64,000 nt of DNA from Clostridium thermobutyricum (GTDB taxonomy: Bacteria > Bacillota > Clostridia > Ch29). A program made the translations under genes and the position numbers. Shown here one piece after another: positions 16,757-26,344 of this stretch. Under the pieces are notes generated by a model. The model was not told where the DNA came from. It searched no databases and saw only the letters and a program-made list of their open reading frames with translations. Positions within the stretch are counted from its first letter, which is position 1. The number at the start of each line of letters is the position of its first letter. The DNA lies in NCBI GenBank assembly GCA_016842005.1, contig JAENYD010000003.1, forward strand, positions 1 through 64,000, in the 5' to 3' direction.

Positions 16757-18034
16757 ATGCTGGTTAAGCCTGCAAAACGGATAAGAGCGGACATAAAGGT
16801 GCCGGGGGACAAGTCCATATCCCACCGCGCTGTTATGCTTTCCGCCATAGCAGAGGGAGAGAGCAAAATATACAACTTTCTTACGGGAGAGGACTGCCTG
16901 AATACAATAGACTGTTTCAGAAAACTGGGAGTAAATATTGATATGCGAAAAGAGCATGTAAAAGTCCGGGGCGTTGGACTGAGGGGATTGCAGGAACCCG
17001 GAGATATACTGTATGCAGGAAATTCGGGTACTACCATAAGGGTGATGACAGGGATTTTGTGTGGTCAGACCTTTGAGTGTGAAATCACCGGGGACACCTC
17101 CATCCGGAAAAGGCCCATGGGGAGGATAATTGAACCCTTAAGACAAATGGGCGCTGATATATACGGGGTGGTCCAGGAGGGTTTTGCACCGTTGAGGATA
17201 AGGGGAGGCAGCCTGGAAGGTATAAGCTATGAAATACCCATTGCCAGTGCCCAGGTAAAATCGGCTGTTTTACTGGCCGGACTTTATGCCCGGGGAGTTA
17301 CGGTCATCCGGGAGCCCCAGAAGTCACGAGATCATACCGAACTGATGCTGAGCAGTATGGGAGGGAATATAGAGGTAAAGGGCCGGGAAGTAATCTGCAG
17401 GCCTGTAGACCGGCTTTCGGGACGGGATATCTTGATACCCGGCGACATATCATCCGCCGCTTTCTTTATGGTATTGGGGGCGGTATCTAAAGACGGAGAA
17501 CTGCTGATAAGAGGTGTGGGCCTGAATGAAACCCGGACAGGCATTATAGACGTACTGATGCAGATGGGAGCAGATATAAAGGTGTTTAATAAGAGATACG
17601 TATCCGGAGAGAGGATGGGGGACATCCTGGTCAGGAGCTCCAGGCTCAGGGCGGTCGATGTTTACGGAGACATGGTGCCGAGGCTGATTGATGAGATACC
17701 GGTTCTTGCCGTGGCTGCATGTTTTGCAGAGGGCACAACAACCATACGGGATGCCCATGAATTGAAAGTGAAAGAGAGTAACAGGCTGAAGGCAATGGTC
17801 TGTCAATTAAAAAAAATTGGGGCGCATATTGAGGAAACCGATGACGGAATGAGGATAAAAGGGGGAAGGACGCTGTCGGGAGGTCAGACCGAAAGCTATA
17901 ATGACCACAGAATAGCCATGGCCATGGCGATTGCCGGACTTGTAAGCGAGGAAGGAGTATATATAGATGACCCCGGCTGTGCAGACATATCCTTCCCCGG
18001 TTTTTTCAGTATAGTTGAAAGGATGTACGGCTAA
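16757..18034 (+). CDS. aroA: 3-phosphoshikimate 1-carboxyvinyltransferase (EPSP synthase)
   Basis: The 425-residue two-domain enzyme adds enolpyruvate to shikimate 3-phosphate. KVPGDKSISHRAV at the N-terminus, GNSGTTIRVMTGIL near residue 95 and RDAHELKVKESNR with NDHRIAMA near the C-terminus are the substrate-binding signatures. The alanine position of the glyphosate-relevant loop reads GNSGTT, so a class assignment is not attempted. GGGGAGGGGAA precedes the ATG. Confidence 0.95.
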   Translation: MLVKPAKRIRADIKVPGDKSISHRAVMLSAIAEGESKIYNFLTGEDCLNTIDCFRKLGVNIDMRKEHVKVRGVGLRGLQEPGDILYAGNSGTTIRVMTGILCGQTFECEITGDTSIRKRPMGRIIEPLRQMGADIYGVVQEGFAPLRIRGGSLEGISYEIPIASAQVKSAVLLAGLYARGVTVIREPQKSRDHTELMLSSMGGNIEVKGREVICRPVDRLSGRDILIPGDISSAAFFMVLGAVSKDGELLIRGVGLNETRTGIIDVLMQMGADIKVFNKRYVSGERMGDILVRSSRLRAVDVYGDMVPRLIDEIPVLAVAACFAEGTTTIRDAHELKVKESNRLKAMVCQLKKIGAHIEETDDGMRIKGGRTLSGGQTESYNDHRIAMAMAIAGLVSEEGVYIDDPGCADISFPGFFSIVERMYG

Positions 18035-18068
18035 AAAACGCATTTTATGTTACAAAGGGAGCGGTAGT

Positions 18069-19187
18069 ATGGACCAGTTTGGTCGAATAGCTATTATCGG
18101 CATGGGCCTGATAGGCGGTTCACTGGCCCTTGCCATAAAGAGAAAAGGGTTTAATGGAAAGATAACAGGAATAGACCGGTCTGTGTCTTCTCTGGAGCAG
18201 GCCAAAGCTGTGGGGGCCATTGACACTGCAGCCGGCAGTATAAAAGAAGCGGTTACCCATGCACAGATGGTGGTGATAGCGGTTCCCATAGAGCATTATG
18301 GTCAGGTCTTTGCAGAAATGGTCTCCTGCCTTTCGGAAGAAACAATTGTTACTGATATGGGAAGCGTTAAGAGTTATGTAAATGATATTGCGTTAAGATA
18401 TATGCCCAACAGGGCCAATTTTGTGGGAGGACATCCCATGGCAGGATCGGAAAAAGCAGGTATGAAGGCAGCTACACCTTTTCTCTACGAAAATGCATAT
18501 TATTTTTTAACTCCGACAGAAATCACCAGCCCGGAAGCAGTCTCGAAAGTCAGGTCCCTTATTGAATTTATCGGCGCATATCCTGTACTGGTCAGCCCGG
18601 AAGAACATGACAGTATTGCTGCAAAAATCAGTCACCTTCCGCATCTGCTGGCTGTAACGCTTGTCAATATGCTGGACAGGGAAAACAGGCTGGATTATCT
18701 GCCTTTTGCAGGAGGCGGTTTCAGGGATATTACCAGAATAGCATCCGGAAATCCTGATATGTGGAAGAATATTCTCAATTACAACAGAGAAGACCTGATT
18801 CAAAGTATTGAGGAATTTGAACATATGTTGAAAGACTTCAAGCAAGTCCTGGTTAACGGGGATATGCGCCGTATATTTGAAACACTGAAAAGGGCAAAAA
18901 CCATCAGGGACAGTATTCCGAAACATTCAAAGGACTATATGCCGCAGCTCTATGAGATATTTGTCAGTGAAGAGGACCGCCCCGGTGTTCTGGCAAAACT
19001 TACCCGGTTAATGGGCGAAAACAATATAAATATCAGTGAAATAGAGATTCAGCATGGCAGAGAAGGAGAAAAAGGTGCCATAAGAATGGGTATCAGGTCT
19101 TATAAAGAAGGGGAAAAAGCATTGAATATATTAAAAAAGGAGAATTTTGCATTGGTCTATTCCAAATGGAATGACAGCAATGAGTAA
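18069..19187 (+). CDS. tyrA: prephenate dehydrogenase with C-terminal ACT domain
   Basis: A 372-residue NAD-linked enzyme oxidatively decarboxylating prephenate to 4-hydroxyphenylpyruvate for tyrosine. The Rossmann motif is IIGMGLIGGSLA, the catalytic region GGHPMAGSEKAG, and an ACT domain fills the last 70 residues (EDRPGVLAKLTRLMGENNIN), the expected site of tyrosine feedback. The ORF track starts at 18015 inside aroA. The ATG at 18069, after AAAGGGAGCGG, gives the normal N-terminus just before the Rossmann strand. Confidence 0.94.
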   Translation: MDQFGRIAIIGMGLIGGSLALAIKRKGFNGKITGIDRSVSSLEQAKAVGAIDTAAGSIKEAVTHAQMVVIAVPIEHYGQVFAEMVSCLSEETIVTDMGSVKSYVNDIALRYMPNRANFVGGHPMAGSEKAGMKAATPFLYENAYYFLTPTEITSPEAVSKVRSLIEFIGAYPVLVSPEEHDSIAAKISHLPHLLAVTLVNMLDRENRLDYLPFAGGGFRDITRIASGNPDMWKNILNYNREDLIQSIEEFEHMLKDFKQVLVNGDMRRIFETLKRAKTIRDSIPKHSKDYMPQLYEIFVSEEDRPGVLAKLTRLMGENNINISEIEIQHGREGEKGAIRMGIRSYKEGEKALNILKKENFALVYSKWNDSNE

Positions 19188-19257
19188 GCTTTTGGAGGTG
19201 CCAGGGCATTTTCATTGAGATTTGTGCCCGAGCGGAGGGAAAGGAATGTGAGGTATT

Positions 19258-20073
19258 ATGAAATTGGGTTACCTTGGTCCTGAGGGGTCATACAGTTATG
19301 AAGCAGCTCTTTTGTATTCTCCCGGTTCAGAGCCTGTAAGCATGAAATCATTTTCGCACATAATAGAAGGTGTGGAAAAAGGTATTATTGAAAAAGGCAT
19401 TCTGCCGATGGAAAATTCAACAGAAGGATCTGTTACCTTTGTGATGGATGGACTTCTCCACATAAAGGAGACCAGTATTATTAATGAAATTGTTGTACCG
19501 ATTGCTCACAATCTGTTTTCAATGGATGGGACCCTGGAAAAGGTTCATTTTGTTCTTTCGCACTCCCAGGCCATTCAACAGTGCCGGGATTTTTTCAAAA
19601 CCAATTATCCATATATAAATTTGCTGGCCTGTGAAAGTTCGGCTGTCGCTTGTAGAATAGCAAAAGAAAAGGGCTGTGAATATGGGGCAATTGCAAGCAG
19701 GAAAGCGGGAGAGATTTATGGATTGAAACTCATCGCATCGGATATTCAGGACAACCGGTTAAACCAAACCCGCTTCATTATTCTGGGAAAGAATAAACCC
19801 GGACCTACGGGACATGATAAAACATCCATTGTGTTTTCCTTCCATAAAGACAGGCCCGGAAATTTATACAGTGTATTAAAGAGTTTTGCAGAGGCAGAAG
19901 TCAACCTTACAAGAATTGAATCAAGACCTGCAAAAGCGGAAATAGGTAAATATATATTTTATATTGACTTTATGGGTCATCAACGGGAATACAAAATAAG
20001 CAAGGTGCTGGATGAAATAAAAAACATTACAAACCCGTTTAAAGTTCTGGGGTCGTATCCAGTGCACAGATAA
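19258..20073 (+). CDS. pheA: prephenate dehydratase with ACT domain
   Basis: The 271-residue enzyme converts prephenate to phenylpyruvate for phenylalanine. YLGPEGSYS, PMENSTEGSV and the catalytic NQTRFIIL segment are present. The C-terminal ACT domain has NLTRIESRP, the phenylalanine-binding signature. There is no fused chorismate mutase, and none is seen elsewhere in this window. The AAGGAATGTGAGG-like region before the ATG is only a moderate ribosome binding site. Last gene of the aro operon. Confidence 0.94.
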   Translation: MKLGYLGPEGSYSYEAALLYSPGSEPVSMKSFSHIIEGVEKGIIEKGILPMENSTEGSVTFVMDGLLHIKETSIINEIVVPIAHNLFSMDGTLEKVHFVLSHSQAIQQCRDFFKTNYPYINLLACESSAVACRIAKEKGCEYGAIASRKAGEIYGLKLIASDIQDNRLNQTRFIILGKNKPGPTGHDKTSIVFSFHKDRPGNLYSVLKSFAEAEVNLTRIESRPAKAEIGKYIFYIDFMGHQREYKISKVLDEIKNITNPFKVLGSYPVHR

Positions 20074-20109
20074 GCAGTTGTTAATTGATTGGTTCTCATT
20101 TAAAATATA

Positions 20110-20127
20110 TAACAGTATACAGTCTGA
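20110..20127 (+). promoter_or_regulatory. candidate GntR operator upstream of citG
   Basis: ACAGTATACAGTCTGAT resembles sites before gntR and before the aconitase gene (shared core ATACAG or GTATACAGT). It stands 28 bp before the citG start. Confidence 0.5.
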
Positions 20128-20154
20128 TAAAAATGAAAGATGAGGGTGTCGCTA

Positions 20155-21042
20155 TTGAATAATAATTTGGTTAATCATGAATTCACCAGACATATGGGAG
20201 AAATTGCCCTTAAATCAATGCTCTATGAAGTTGCCGCATCACCAAAGCCGGGACTGGTGGACAGGTACAACCCGGGGGCCCACAAAGATATGGATTTTTT
20301 TACCTTTCTGGCCAGCAGTTCTGTCCTGGTATCCGTATTTACCGAATGCGCACGGAAAGGTATCATATATGACCGGGACTGCTGTCAGGGGCTGCTGGAA
20401 AGCATCAGGCCCGTGGGCATAGCCGGGGAGATGGCAATGTACAGGGCTACAAAAGGAGTTAATACCCATAAGGGACTGATTTTTTCCCTGGGAATAATAT
20501 CTGCCGCTGCAGGCAATGCATTTGCAAAATCCGGGAATGAAAGGATACCGGCCGAACAGATATGTGACCTGGTAAAAAAGATTACCCGCGGTATTACACA
20601 CAGGGAACTGAAGCATCACCACCGGGAAGAACTGACCTATGGCGAGCGGCTTTACAGGGAGTATGGAGTTACAGGGATAAGGGGGGAGGTGGAGTCGGGA
20701 TTTGAAACGGTGAGAAGCGTGTCGCTCCCGGTTCTCAGAAAACTCGTCAAAAATAAGCATATCAGTATCAATGATGTTCTGGTACATGTTTTACTGTATC
20801 TGATGATCAGCGCAGAGGACAGTAATATACTGGGCCGTCACGGTTGGGATACTCTGATGTATGTTAAGGATGCAGCCCGGAAAGCATTGGACCTGGGCGG
20901 TATGTTTACAAAAGATGGGAAAGAATATATCAAGATGATGGACAGGGATTTTATCGATAAAAATATAAGTCCCGGGGGGGCAGCCGACTTGCTGGCAGTG
21001 ACCCTGGCGCTGTACCTGCTGGAAGAGCCGGACGGTATATGA
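20155..21042 (+). CDS. citG: triphosphoribosyl-dephospho-CoA synthase (CitG family)
   Basis: The family makes the prosthetic-group precursor of citrate lyase (or malonate decarboxylase) from ATP and dephospho-CoA. Hallmarks are SPKPGLVDRYNPGAHKDMD near the N-terminus, GVNTHKGLIFSLG around residue 105 and SAEDSNILGRHG later. The ORF track starts at an ATG at 20140 without a ribosome binding site. A TTG at 20155 follows GAGGGTG by six bases and is preferred, giving about 295 residues. No citrate lyase subunit is in the window, so its partner must lie elsewhere or it is an orphan. Likely co-regulated with gntR, acn and icd. Confidence 0.85.
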   Translation: MNNNLVNHEFTRHMGEIALKSMLYEVAASPKPGLVDRYNPGAHKDMDFFTFLASSSVLVSVFTECARKGIIYDRDCCQGLLESIRPVGIAGEMAMYRATKGVNTHKGLIFSLGIISAAAGNAFAKSGNERIPAEQICDLVKKITRGITHRELKHHHREELTYGERLYREYGVTGIRGEVESGFETVRSVSLPVLRKLVKNKHISINDVLVHVLLYLMISAEDSNILGRHGWDTLMYVKDAARKALDLGGMFTKDGKEYIKMMDRDFIDKNISPGGAADLLAVTLALYLLEEPDGI

Positions 21043-21193
21043 TCCTATACAGCTCAGCATCCCGGGATACCTATCCGCAGGACCATTTCAAAGGTGCACT
21101 TTGTTCACTGTTACACTTCTAAAAATTTTTCCGGAAAATTTTCAAATAAAAAAGAAGGATTCTTAAAGGTTTTATAGAAAGGTATTATTGAAA

Positions 21194-21214
21194 ATTGGAT
21201 ACAGGATACAGTAT
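21194..21214 (+). promoter_or_regulatory. candidate GntR autoregulatory operator
   Basis: ATTGGATACAGGATACAGTAT lies 28 bp before the gntR start and matches the pre-aconitase site at all but one position. Confidence 0.55.
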
Positions 21215-21241
21215 CACAAAATAAATAACAGGAGTGATTTA

Positions 21242-21922
21242 ATGGGACGGGTTTTTGAGTATACCGATTTAAAAAACATTAAACCAATAAGGGACATTGT
21301 CTATGAACAGCTCAGGAAAGCCATACTGGAAGGGACCATAAAACCGGGGGAGAGAATAGTTGAGAATGAGTATGCCGATATGCTTAACATCAGCAGAACC
21401 CCGGTAAGAGAAGCGTTAAGGAAGCTGGAAATTGAAGGGTTTGTGGAATATATTCCCCGAAAAGGTGTAATAGTGAAAGGGTTCAGTCTCAAGGACATTA
21501 TAGAAATTTTTGAGATAAGAAAGGCCCTGGAATGTCTGGCGGTAAAGCATGTAGTTGAGAATATCTCGGATGAAGAGATTGAAGCCCTGAAAGAGATTAT
21601 TAAAAAGATGGAGGAAGCCGGAAAAGAAGACAACTATGAAAGGATAGTGGATATATGTCAGCACTTTCACCAATCCATCCTGGATGCCAGCTCCATGCCC
21701 AGATTACAGAGTATGATCAGTACTCTGCAGGAATATCTGGAAAGGTTCAAAAGGGTTACCCTTGCAAAGGATACGAGAAGGACAAGTGCAATAAAGGAGC
21801 ACAAAGAGATAATGCAGGCGATCATAGAGAAGGATGTCAGTAAGGCTGAAGAACTGACCATAAAGCATATTGACGCTTCCCGGAAGGCATTTCTCAACGG
21901 CTACCAGGTGAATTTGGAATAA
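21242..21922 (+). CDS. GntR-family transcriptional regulator, FCD subfamily
   Basis: A 226-residue DNA-binding regulator. The N-terminal winged helix (residues 15-80) has the GntR recognition pattern ISRTPVREALRKLEIEGFV. The C-terminal all-helical FCD ligand domain has the EIRKALECLAVKH entry helix and metal-ligand-like His residues (CQHFHQS, EHKEIMQAI). The ORF track begins at 21188; AGGAGTG directs the ATG at 21242. Matching sequences before citG, its own gene and acn suggest that it controls citrate/isocitrate metabolism. An organic acid ligand is my inference. Confidence 0.88.
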   Translation: MGRVFEYTDLKNIKPIRDIVYEQLRKAILEGTIKPGERIVENEYADMLNISRTPVREALRKLEIEGFVEYIPRKGVIVKGFSLKDIIEIFEIRKALECLAVKHVVENISDEEIEALKEIIKKMEEAGKEDNYERIVDICQHFHQSILDASSMPRLQSMISTLQEYLERFKRVTLAKDTRRTSAIKEHKEIMQAIIEKDVSKAEELTIKHIDASRKAFLNGYQVNLE

Positions 21923-21943
21923 GGTATCTTTTTTTTATCGATA

Positions 21944-21966
21944 ATTGGATACAGTATACAGTATTT
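21944..21966 (+). promoter_or_regulatory. candidate GntR operator upstream of aconitase
   Basis: ATTGGATACAGTATACAGTAT lies about 50 bp before the aconitase ATG and between gntR and acn. Together with the two other copies it gives the consensus ATACAGkATACAGT. Confidence 0.55.
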
Positions 21967-22016
21967 ATTTGCAGGTGTGTTTCCTGACCAGAGAAAAAGA
22001 GAGGAAGGTGAATAAT

Positions 22017-23954
22017 ATGGGATTGAATATTACCCGGAAGATCATAACACAGCACCTGGTGGAAGGGGAAATGATACCAGGAAAAGAGATCGGTTTGAAA
22101 ATTGACCAGACATTGACGCAGGATGCAACAGGTACAATGGCTTATCTTGAATTTGCCGCCATGGGAATACCGCGGGTCAAGACAGAGCTTTCGGTCAGCT
22201 ATATTGACCACAATACCCTGCAAACCGGCTTTGAAAATGCCGATGACCACAGGTTTTTGCAGAGTGCCGCCGCGAAGTTCGGTATTTACTTCTCCCGGGC
22301 AGGCAATGGTATTTGCCATCAGGTTCATCTGGAACGTTTCGGGATACCGGGAAAGACGTTGCTGGGGTCGGACAGCCATACCCCGACCTGCGGGGGTTTA
22401 GGCATGCTCGCAATAGGGGCAGGGGGACTTGATGTGGCGGCTGCTATGGCCGGTTTCCCCTATTATGTACAAATGCCGGAAGTGGTAAATATCCGGCTGC
22501 ACGGCAGACCTGCCCCCTGGATTTCAGGAAAGGATATTATCCTTGAAGTACTGCGCCGGTTAACTGTAAAGGGCGGCGTAGGAAAGGTGATGGAGTATAC
22601 GGGGGACGGCTTGTCTTACCTGGAAGTTCCTGAAAGGGCTACCATAACAAATATGGGTGCGGAGTTGGGAGCAACATCCTCCGTATTTCCCAGTGACCGA
22701 ATGACCAGACGGTTTATGGCTGCCCAGGGCAGGGAGGAAGCCTTTGTTGAAATTCTTCCGGACCCCGGTGCGGTTTACGATGAAGAGATGGATATATACC
22801 TGAATGAACTGGAGCCGCTTATAGCCTTGCCCCACATGCCGGACAGGGTTGTCAGGGTCAGCGATGCAGAGGGAAGTAAAGTGGACCAGGTTTTTATAGG
22901 CAGCTGCACCAATTCGTCGTACGCTAACCTGATGAGGGTGGCCGCTATACTGAAGGGAAAAACCGTTCATCCTGACGTGAGCCTGGTTGTAGCTCCCGGT
23001 TCCAGACAGGTCCTGTGCAGTCTTGCTTCAAACGGAGCATTGGCAGAGATTATCAGGTCAGGCGCCAGAATCCTGGAATGTGCGTGCGGTCCCTGTGTGG
23101 GAGTGGGTCAGGCACCTTCGTCCGGTGCAGTGTCGCTGCGTACTTCAAACCGTAACTTTGAAGGACGAAGCGGTACAGCCGATGCCAATGTGTACCTTGT
23201 CAGCTGCGAAACTGCCGCTGCATCGGCGTTGACCGGGCAGATAACCGATCCCCGCAGACTGGGGGAGCCTGTCATGATTGAACTGCCCGAAGTGTTTTCG
23301 GTGGACGACAGTATGATAATACCGCCGTCTGACAGGGATACATGCAGTCGGCTCGTCATGGGCCCCAACATAAAACCCCTGCCATCATTCCAGACTCTGG
23401 AGGACCATATGGAACACGAGGTGTTGCTGAAAACTGGAGATAATATAACAACCGACCATATAATGCCTGCAGGGGCGAAGATACTGCCTCTCCGGTCAAA
23501 TATCCCGGCCATTTCCCGGCATACATTCGGGAGTGTGGATCCCACTTTTGCTGAGAGGGCCCTCAATGCAGGAGGAGGTATAATTGTCGGAGGGGAAAAC
23601 TACGGACAGGGTTCAAGCAGGGAGCATGCTGCCCTGGCACCACGATATCTGGGTATCAGGGCGGTACTGGTTAAATCCTTTGCCCGTATACACATGCAGA
23701 ATCTGGTAAACTTTGGAGTGCTGCCGCTGGTCTTTGTCGACAGGGAAGACTATGCGGATATAGAACAGGGTGATGTTCTCAGGATGGCAGGTATCATAAA
23801 GGGTTTGGAGGCCAATGAACTGGAAGTGAAAAACCTTTCGAAGGGTCGCACCTATCCGGTGAAGCATAATCTTTCCAAAAGACAGATTGATATCCTTCTT
23901 GCGGGGGGCCTGCTGGAGTACGTGAAAAAGCAAGCCGGTACCGAAGGACGGTAG
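22017..23954 (+). CDS. acn: aconitate hydratase
   Basis: The 645-residue [4Fe-4S] enzyme interconverts citrate and isocitrate. Cluster cysteines are visible in GSCTNSS and CACGPCVG. Active-site regions SDSHTPTCGGLG and the swivelling-domain YGQGSSREHAALAPR are intact. It belongs to the shorter, mitochondrial-like aconitase type often found in clostridia, not the 890-residue AcnA type. The ORF-track start at 21945 lies in the operator region. The ATG at 22017 follows GAGGAAGGTG. It is followed by icd and shares the GntR-type operator. Confidence 0.93.
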   Translation: MGLNITRKIITQHLVEGEMIPGKEIGLKIDQTLTQDATGTMAYLEFAAMGIPRVKTELSVSYIDHNTLQTGFENADDHRFLQSAAAKFGIYFSRAGNGICHQVHLERFGIPGKTLLGSDSHTPTCGGLGMLAIGAGGLDVAAAMAGFPYYVQMPEVVNIRLHGRPAPWISGKDIILEVLRRLTVKGGVGKVMEYTGDGLSYLEVPERATITNMGAELGATSSVFPSDRMTRRFMAAQGREEAFVEILPDPGAVYDEEMDIYLNELEPLIALPHMPDRVVRVSDAEGSKVDQVFIGSCTNSSYANLMRVAAILKGKTVHPDVSLVVAPGSRQVLCSLASNGALAEIIRSGARILECACGPCVGVGQAPSSGAVSLRTSNRNFEGRSGTADANVYLVSCETAAASALTGQITDPRRLGEPVMIELPEVFSVDDSMIIPPSDRDTCSRLVMGPNIKPLPSFQTLEDHMEHEVLLKTGDNITTDHIMPAGAKILPLRSNIPAISRHTFGSVDPTFAERALNAGGGIIVGGENYGQGSSREHAALAPRYLGIRAVLVKSFARIHMQNLVNFGVLPLVFVDREDYADIEQGDVLRMAGIIKGLEANELEVKNLSKGRTYPVKHNLSKRQIDILLAGGLLEYVKKQAGTEGR

Positions 23955-24048
23955 TTATACGGACATTTCATGGTAAAGGTACCATTACTGCAGGATTATG
24001 GAAGGTTATGTTCTGGTGGACTGATTATTAATAGTGGGAGTGGACAAT

Positions 24049-25263
24049 ATGGGTGAAAAGATAAGGATGGAGAACGGACTGTTGACAGTGCCCGACAACC
24101 CTGTTATCCCGTTTATAGAGGGGGATGGGACGGGTCCTGATATATGGCGTGCAACAAAACTGGTGGTAGACCGTGCTGTGGAAAAGGCATACAGGGGAAG
24201 ACGAAAGATAGAATGGAAAGAGATATACGCAGGGGAGAAAGCTTTCAATAGGTTGGGACAGTGGCTGCCCCAGGAAACACTGGACACTATCGGTTCCCAC
24301 GTTGTAGCTATCAAAGGGCCCCTTACAACACCGGTCGGTATGGGATTCAGGAGTTTAAACGTATCCATAAGGCAGATGCTTGACCTCTATGCCTGTATCC
24401 GGCCTGTTAGATGGGTGGAAGGGGTCCCGAGTCCAGTAGTACATCCGGAAAGAGTTGACATGGTGGTTTTCCGGGAAAATACCGAAGACATATATGCGGG
24501 CCTGGAATGGGAACCGGGCAGTAAAGAAGCGTTAGCCTTAAGGGAGTTTGTTTGCGAAAAAACCGGCCATTTGCTACCCATGGATGCCGGGATAGGTATA
24601 AAACCTATCAGTAAGAAGGCAACCCAACGTATAATGAGAAAGGCCCTTGAATATGCCCTCAAGCACAGCCGTAAGGTGGTAACAATCGTGCACAAGGGTA
24701 ATATCATGAAATACACCGAAGGAAGTTTTATGAAATGGTGTTATGAGCTTGCAAAGAGTGAATTCGGAGATGTGGTTGTTACAGAGGCGGATATGATTTC
24801 ACAGGGGTTGAATGAAATACCGGAGGGCAGAATAAAAGTCAATGACCGTATTGCGGATAATATGTTCCAGCAGGTCCTGACCCGCAGCAGTGAATATGAG
24901 GTTCTGGTAATGCCTAATCTGAACGGAGACTATTTCTCGGATGCTTTATCGGCCCAGGTAGGTGGACTGGGTATGGCGCCCGGGGCAAACATTGGAGACC
25001 GGATCGCTGTATTTGAAGCAACTCATGGTACGGCGCCCAAATATGCAGACCTGGATAAGGCTAATCCCGGGTCATTAATACTTTCCTCCGCTATGATGCT
25101 GGAACATATGGGGTGGATTGAGGCCTCCGGTCTGATTATCAGTTCCCTTGAAAAGACAGTAAAGCAGAAAAAGGTGACATATGACCTGGCAAGACAGATG
25201 GAAGAAGCACAGGAACTGAAGACATCCCAGTTTGCCGAGGTTATTGTTTCAAATATGAAATAA
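24049..25263 (+). CDS. icd: isocitrate dehydrogenase (NADP-dependent)
   Basis: A 404-residue homodimeric-type enzyme making 2-oxoglutarate. [14 protein letters not shown], the substrate loop [19 protein letters not shown] with the regulatory-type serine, and [12 protein letters not shown] are all present. The cofactor region reads [14 protein letters not shown] and VTYDLARQM, keeping the Lys-Tyr and Tyr/Arg residues that bind the NADP phosphate in the E. coli enzyme, so NADP use is likely. The ATG at 24049 follows GGGAGTGG. With acn it supplies glutamate carbon; no citrate synthase is in the window. Confidence 0.93.
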   Translation: MGEKIRMENGLLTVPDNPVIPFIEGDGTGPDIWRATKLVVDRAVEKAYRGRRKIEWKEIYAGEKAFNRLGQWLPQETLDTIGSHVVAIKGPLTTPVGMGFRSLNVSIRQMLDLYACIRPVRWVEGVPSPVVHPERVDMVVFRENTEDIYAGLEWEPGSKEALALREFVCEKTGHLLPMDAGIGIKPISKKATQRIMRKALEYALKHSRKVVTIVHKGNIMKYTEGSFMKWCYELAKSEFGDVVVTEADMISQGLNEIPEGRIKVNDRIADNMFQQVLTRSSEYEVLVMPNLNGDYFSDALSAQVGGLGMAPGANIGDRIAVFEATHGTAPKYADLDKANPGSLILSSAMMLEHMGWIEASGLIISSLEKTVKQKKVTYDLARQMEEAQELKTSQFAEVIVSNMK

Positions 25264-25280
25264 AGGGTTGGTGAAGGTAT

Positions 25281-25958
25281 TTACTTCATCTTATTGATTT
25301 CCACAATGATATTCTGACCGTGCTGATTGGTAATGTAGGAGAATATTATCTCATCACCCGTCTCCAGACCATAACTTTCGAAGCTGTTCTTTACTTCATC
25401 GCTCAACTGAAAGGCTCTGGCTGCCATTTCTTCGGGCACACCGCTTATCTTGACTTCGATGGAATTGCTGTCTATCCGGCCCGAATACCTGCCAGAGTCC
25501 TTTTTAATATCCTGGGTTGATTCCTTTATTCCTTTGAAGATAATCTCTCTTTCATCCTCAGGCATATACACCAGGATATGAGGATAAGTGAGGGCCTGGA
25601 TGACCATTTCGTCTATGCCGGGTGCGTGCAGTCTGACATTCACCTCAATTTCATTCTCCTTACCTTCTACAGTCAGGTCTTCAAGGTAGTAACCACCTGT
25701 TGGCTTCTCGCCAGCGCTTATCAGCATATACAGGTTGTTATCCCTGGTGAATGTATGCATACCTTCCACCATGTAATTGGTGCTGTACCAGTCGGCGAAA
25801 TCTCCTTCATACAGTTTTTCAAATTCAGGTGAAGGTATATTAATAACCTTATAGTCCATTTCACCCACCACCGCCCTGGTTGCATCAGGCGATGCACATC
25901 CTGTCAGTACCGCTGATGTAATAAGCAGTACTGCAATACATATAAACATTTTTTTCAT
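25281..25958 (-). CDS. lipoprotein with PrcB-like C-terminal domain
   Basis: A 225-residue predicted lipoprotein. After MKKMFICIAVLLITSAVL comes the lipobox LTGC, so the mature protein is probably anchored to the outer face of the membrane. Residues about 60-125 (HTFTRDNNLYMLISAGEKPTGGYYLEDL) fit the PrcB/protease-complex inhibitor-like fold seen in many clostridial lipoproteins. The rest is unassigned. The ORF track runs up to 26045; the ATG at 25958 starts exactly at the signal peptide. It converges on icd with only 17 bp between the stops. Confidence 0.75.
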   Translation of the reverse strand: MKKMFICIAVLLITSAVLTGCASPDATRAVVGEMDYKVINIPSPEFEKLYEGDFADWYSTNYMVEGMHTFTRDNNLYMLISAGEKPTGGYYLEDLTVEGKENEIEVNVRLHAPGIDEMVIQALTYPHILVYMPEDEREIIFKGIKESTQDIKKDSGRYSGRIDSNSIEVKISGVPEEMAARAFQLSDEVKNSFESYGLETGDEIIFSYITNQHGQNIIVEINKMK

Positions 25959-26344
25959 AAAACAATTCACCGCCTTATCATGTCTCTCGTTATTTTTGAC
26001 GGAAAGAACCCAAAAAAGTTCCAGTATATTGCAAAAATATGACAATAGGCGGGAATATCGTGGCTTCAGCAGGTGTGTTCCCTGACATTAGACCGGAACA
26101 TTGGGGGCGTGCTTGCCGTCATATATTAGTAGGAGGTATAATGGGATAGAGGTATTCATTGTGATGCTGTTATCATTTTTAATACTATCATTATAGAAAT
26201 TTGAGCCTGTCAAATCAAGTGGAAGCGGATTATAACAGCCAAAGACAGGAGCATATGCCTGATCGGCTCCGGATACAGAGTTTGTTGCTGAAAACGGGTA
26301 TACGGTTAGCGTGTTATAAATTGTAATATCAGGGGGGGAAAGGC
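25959..26344. other. non-coding gap upstream of the A2M-like gene
   Basis: About 385 bp between divergent genes with no ORF that I can support. It should contain the promoters of both the lipoprotein gene and the A2M-MEMO operon, but I could not pick convincing -35/-10 pairs. Confidence 0.4.

Noticed and set aside
20239-20787. 182-codon minus-strand ORF
   Set aside because: Antisense shadow of citG.
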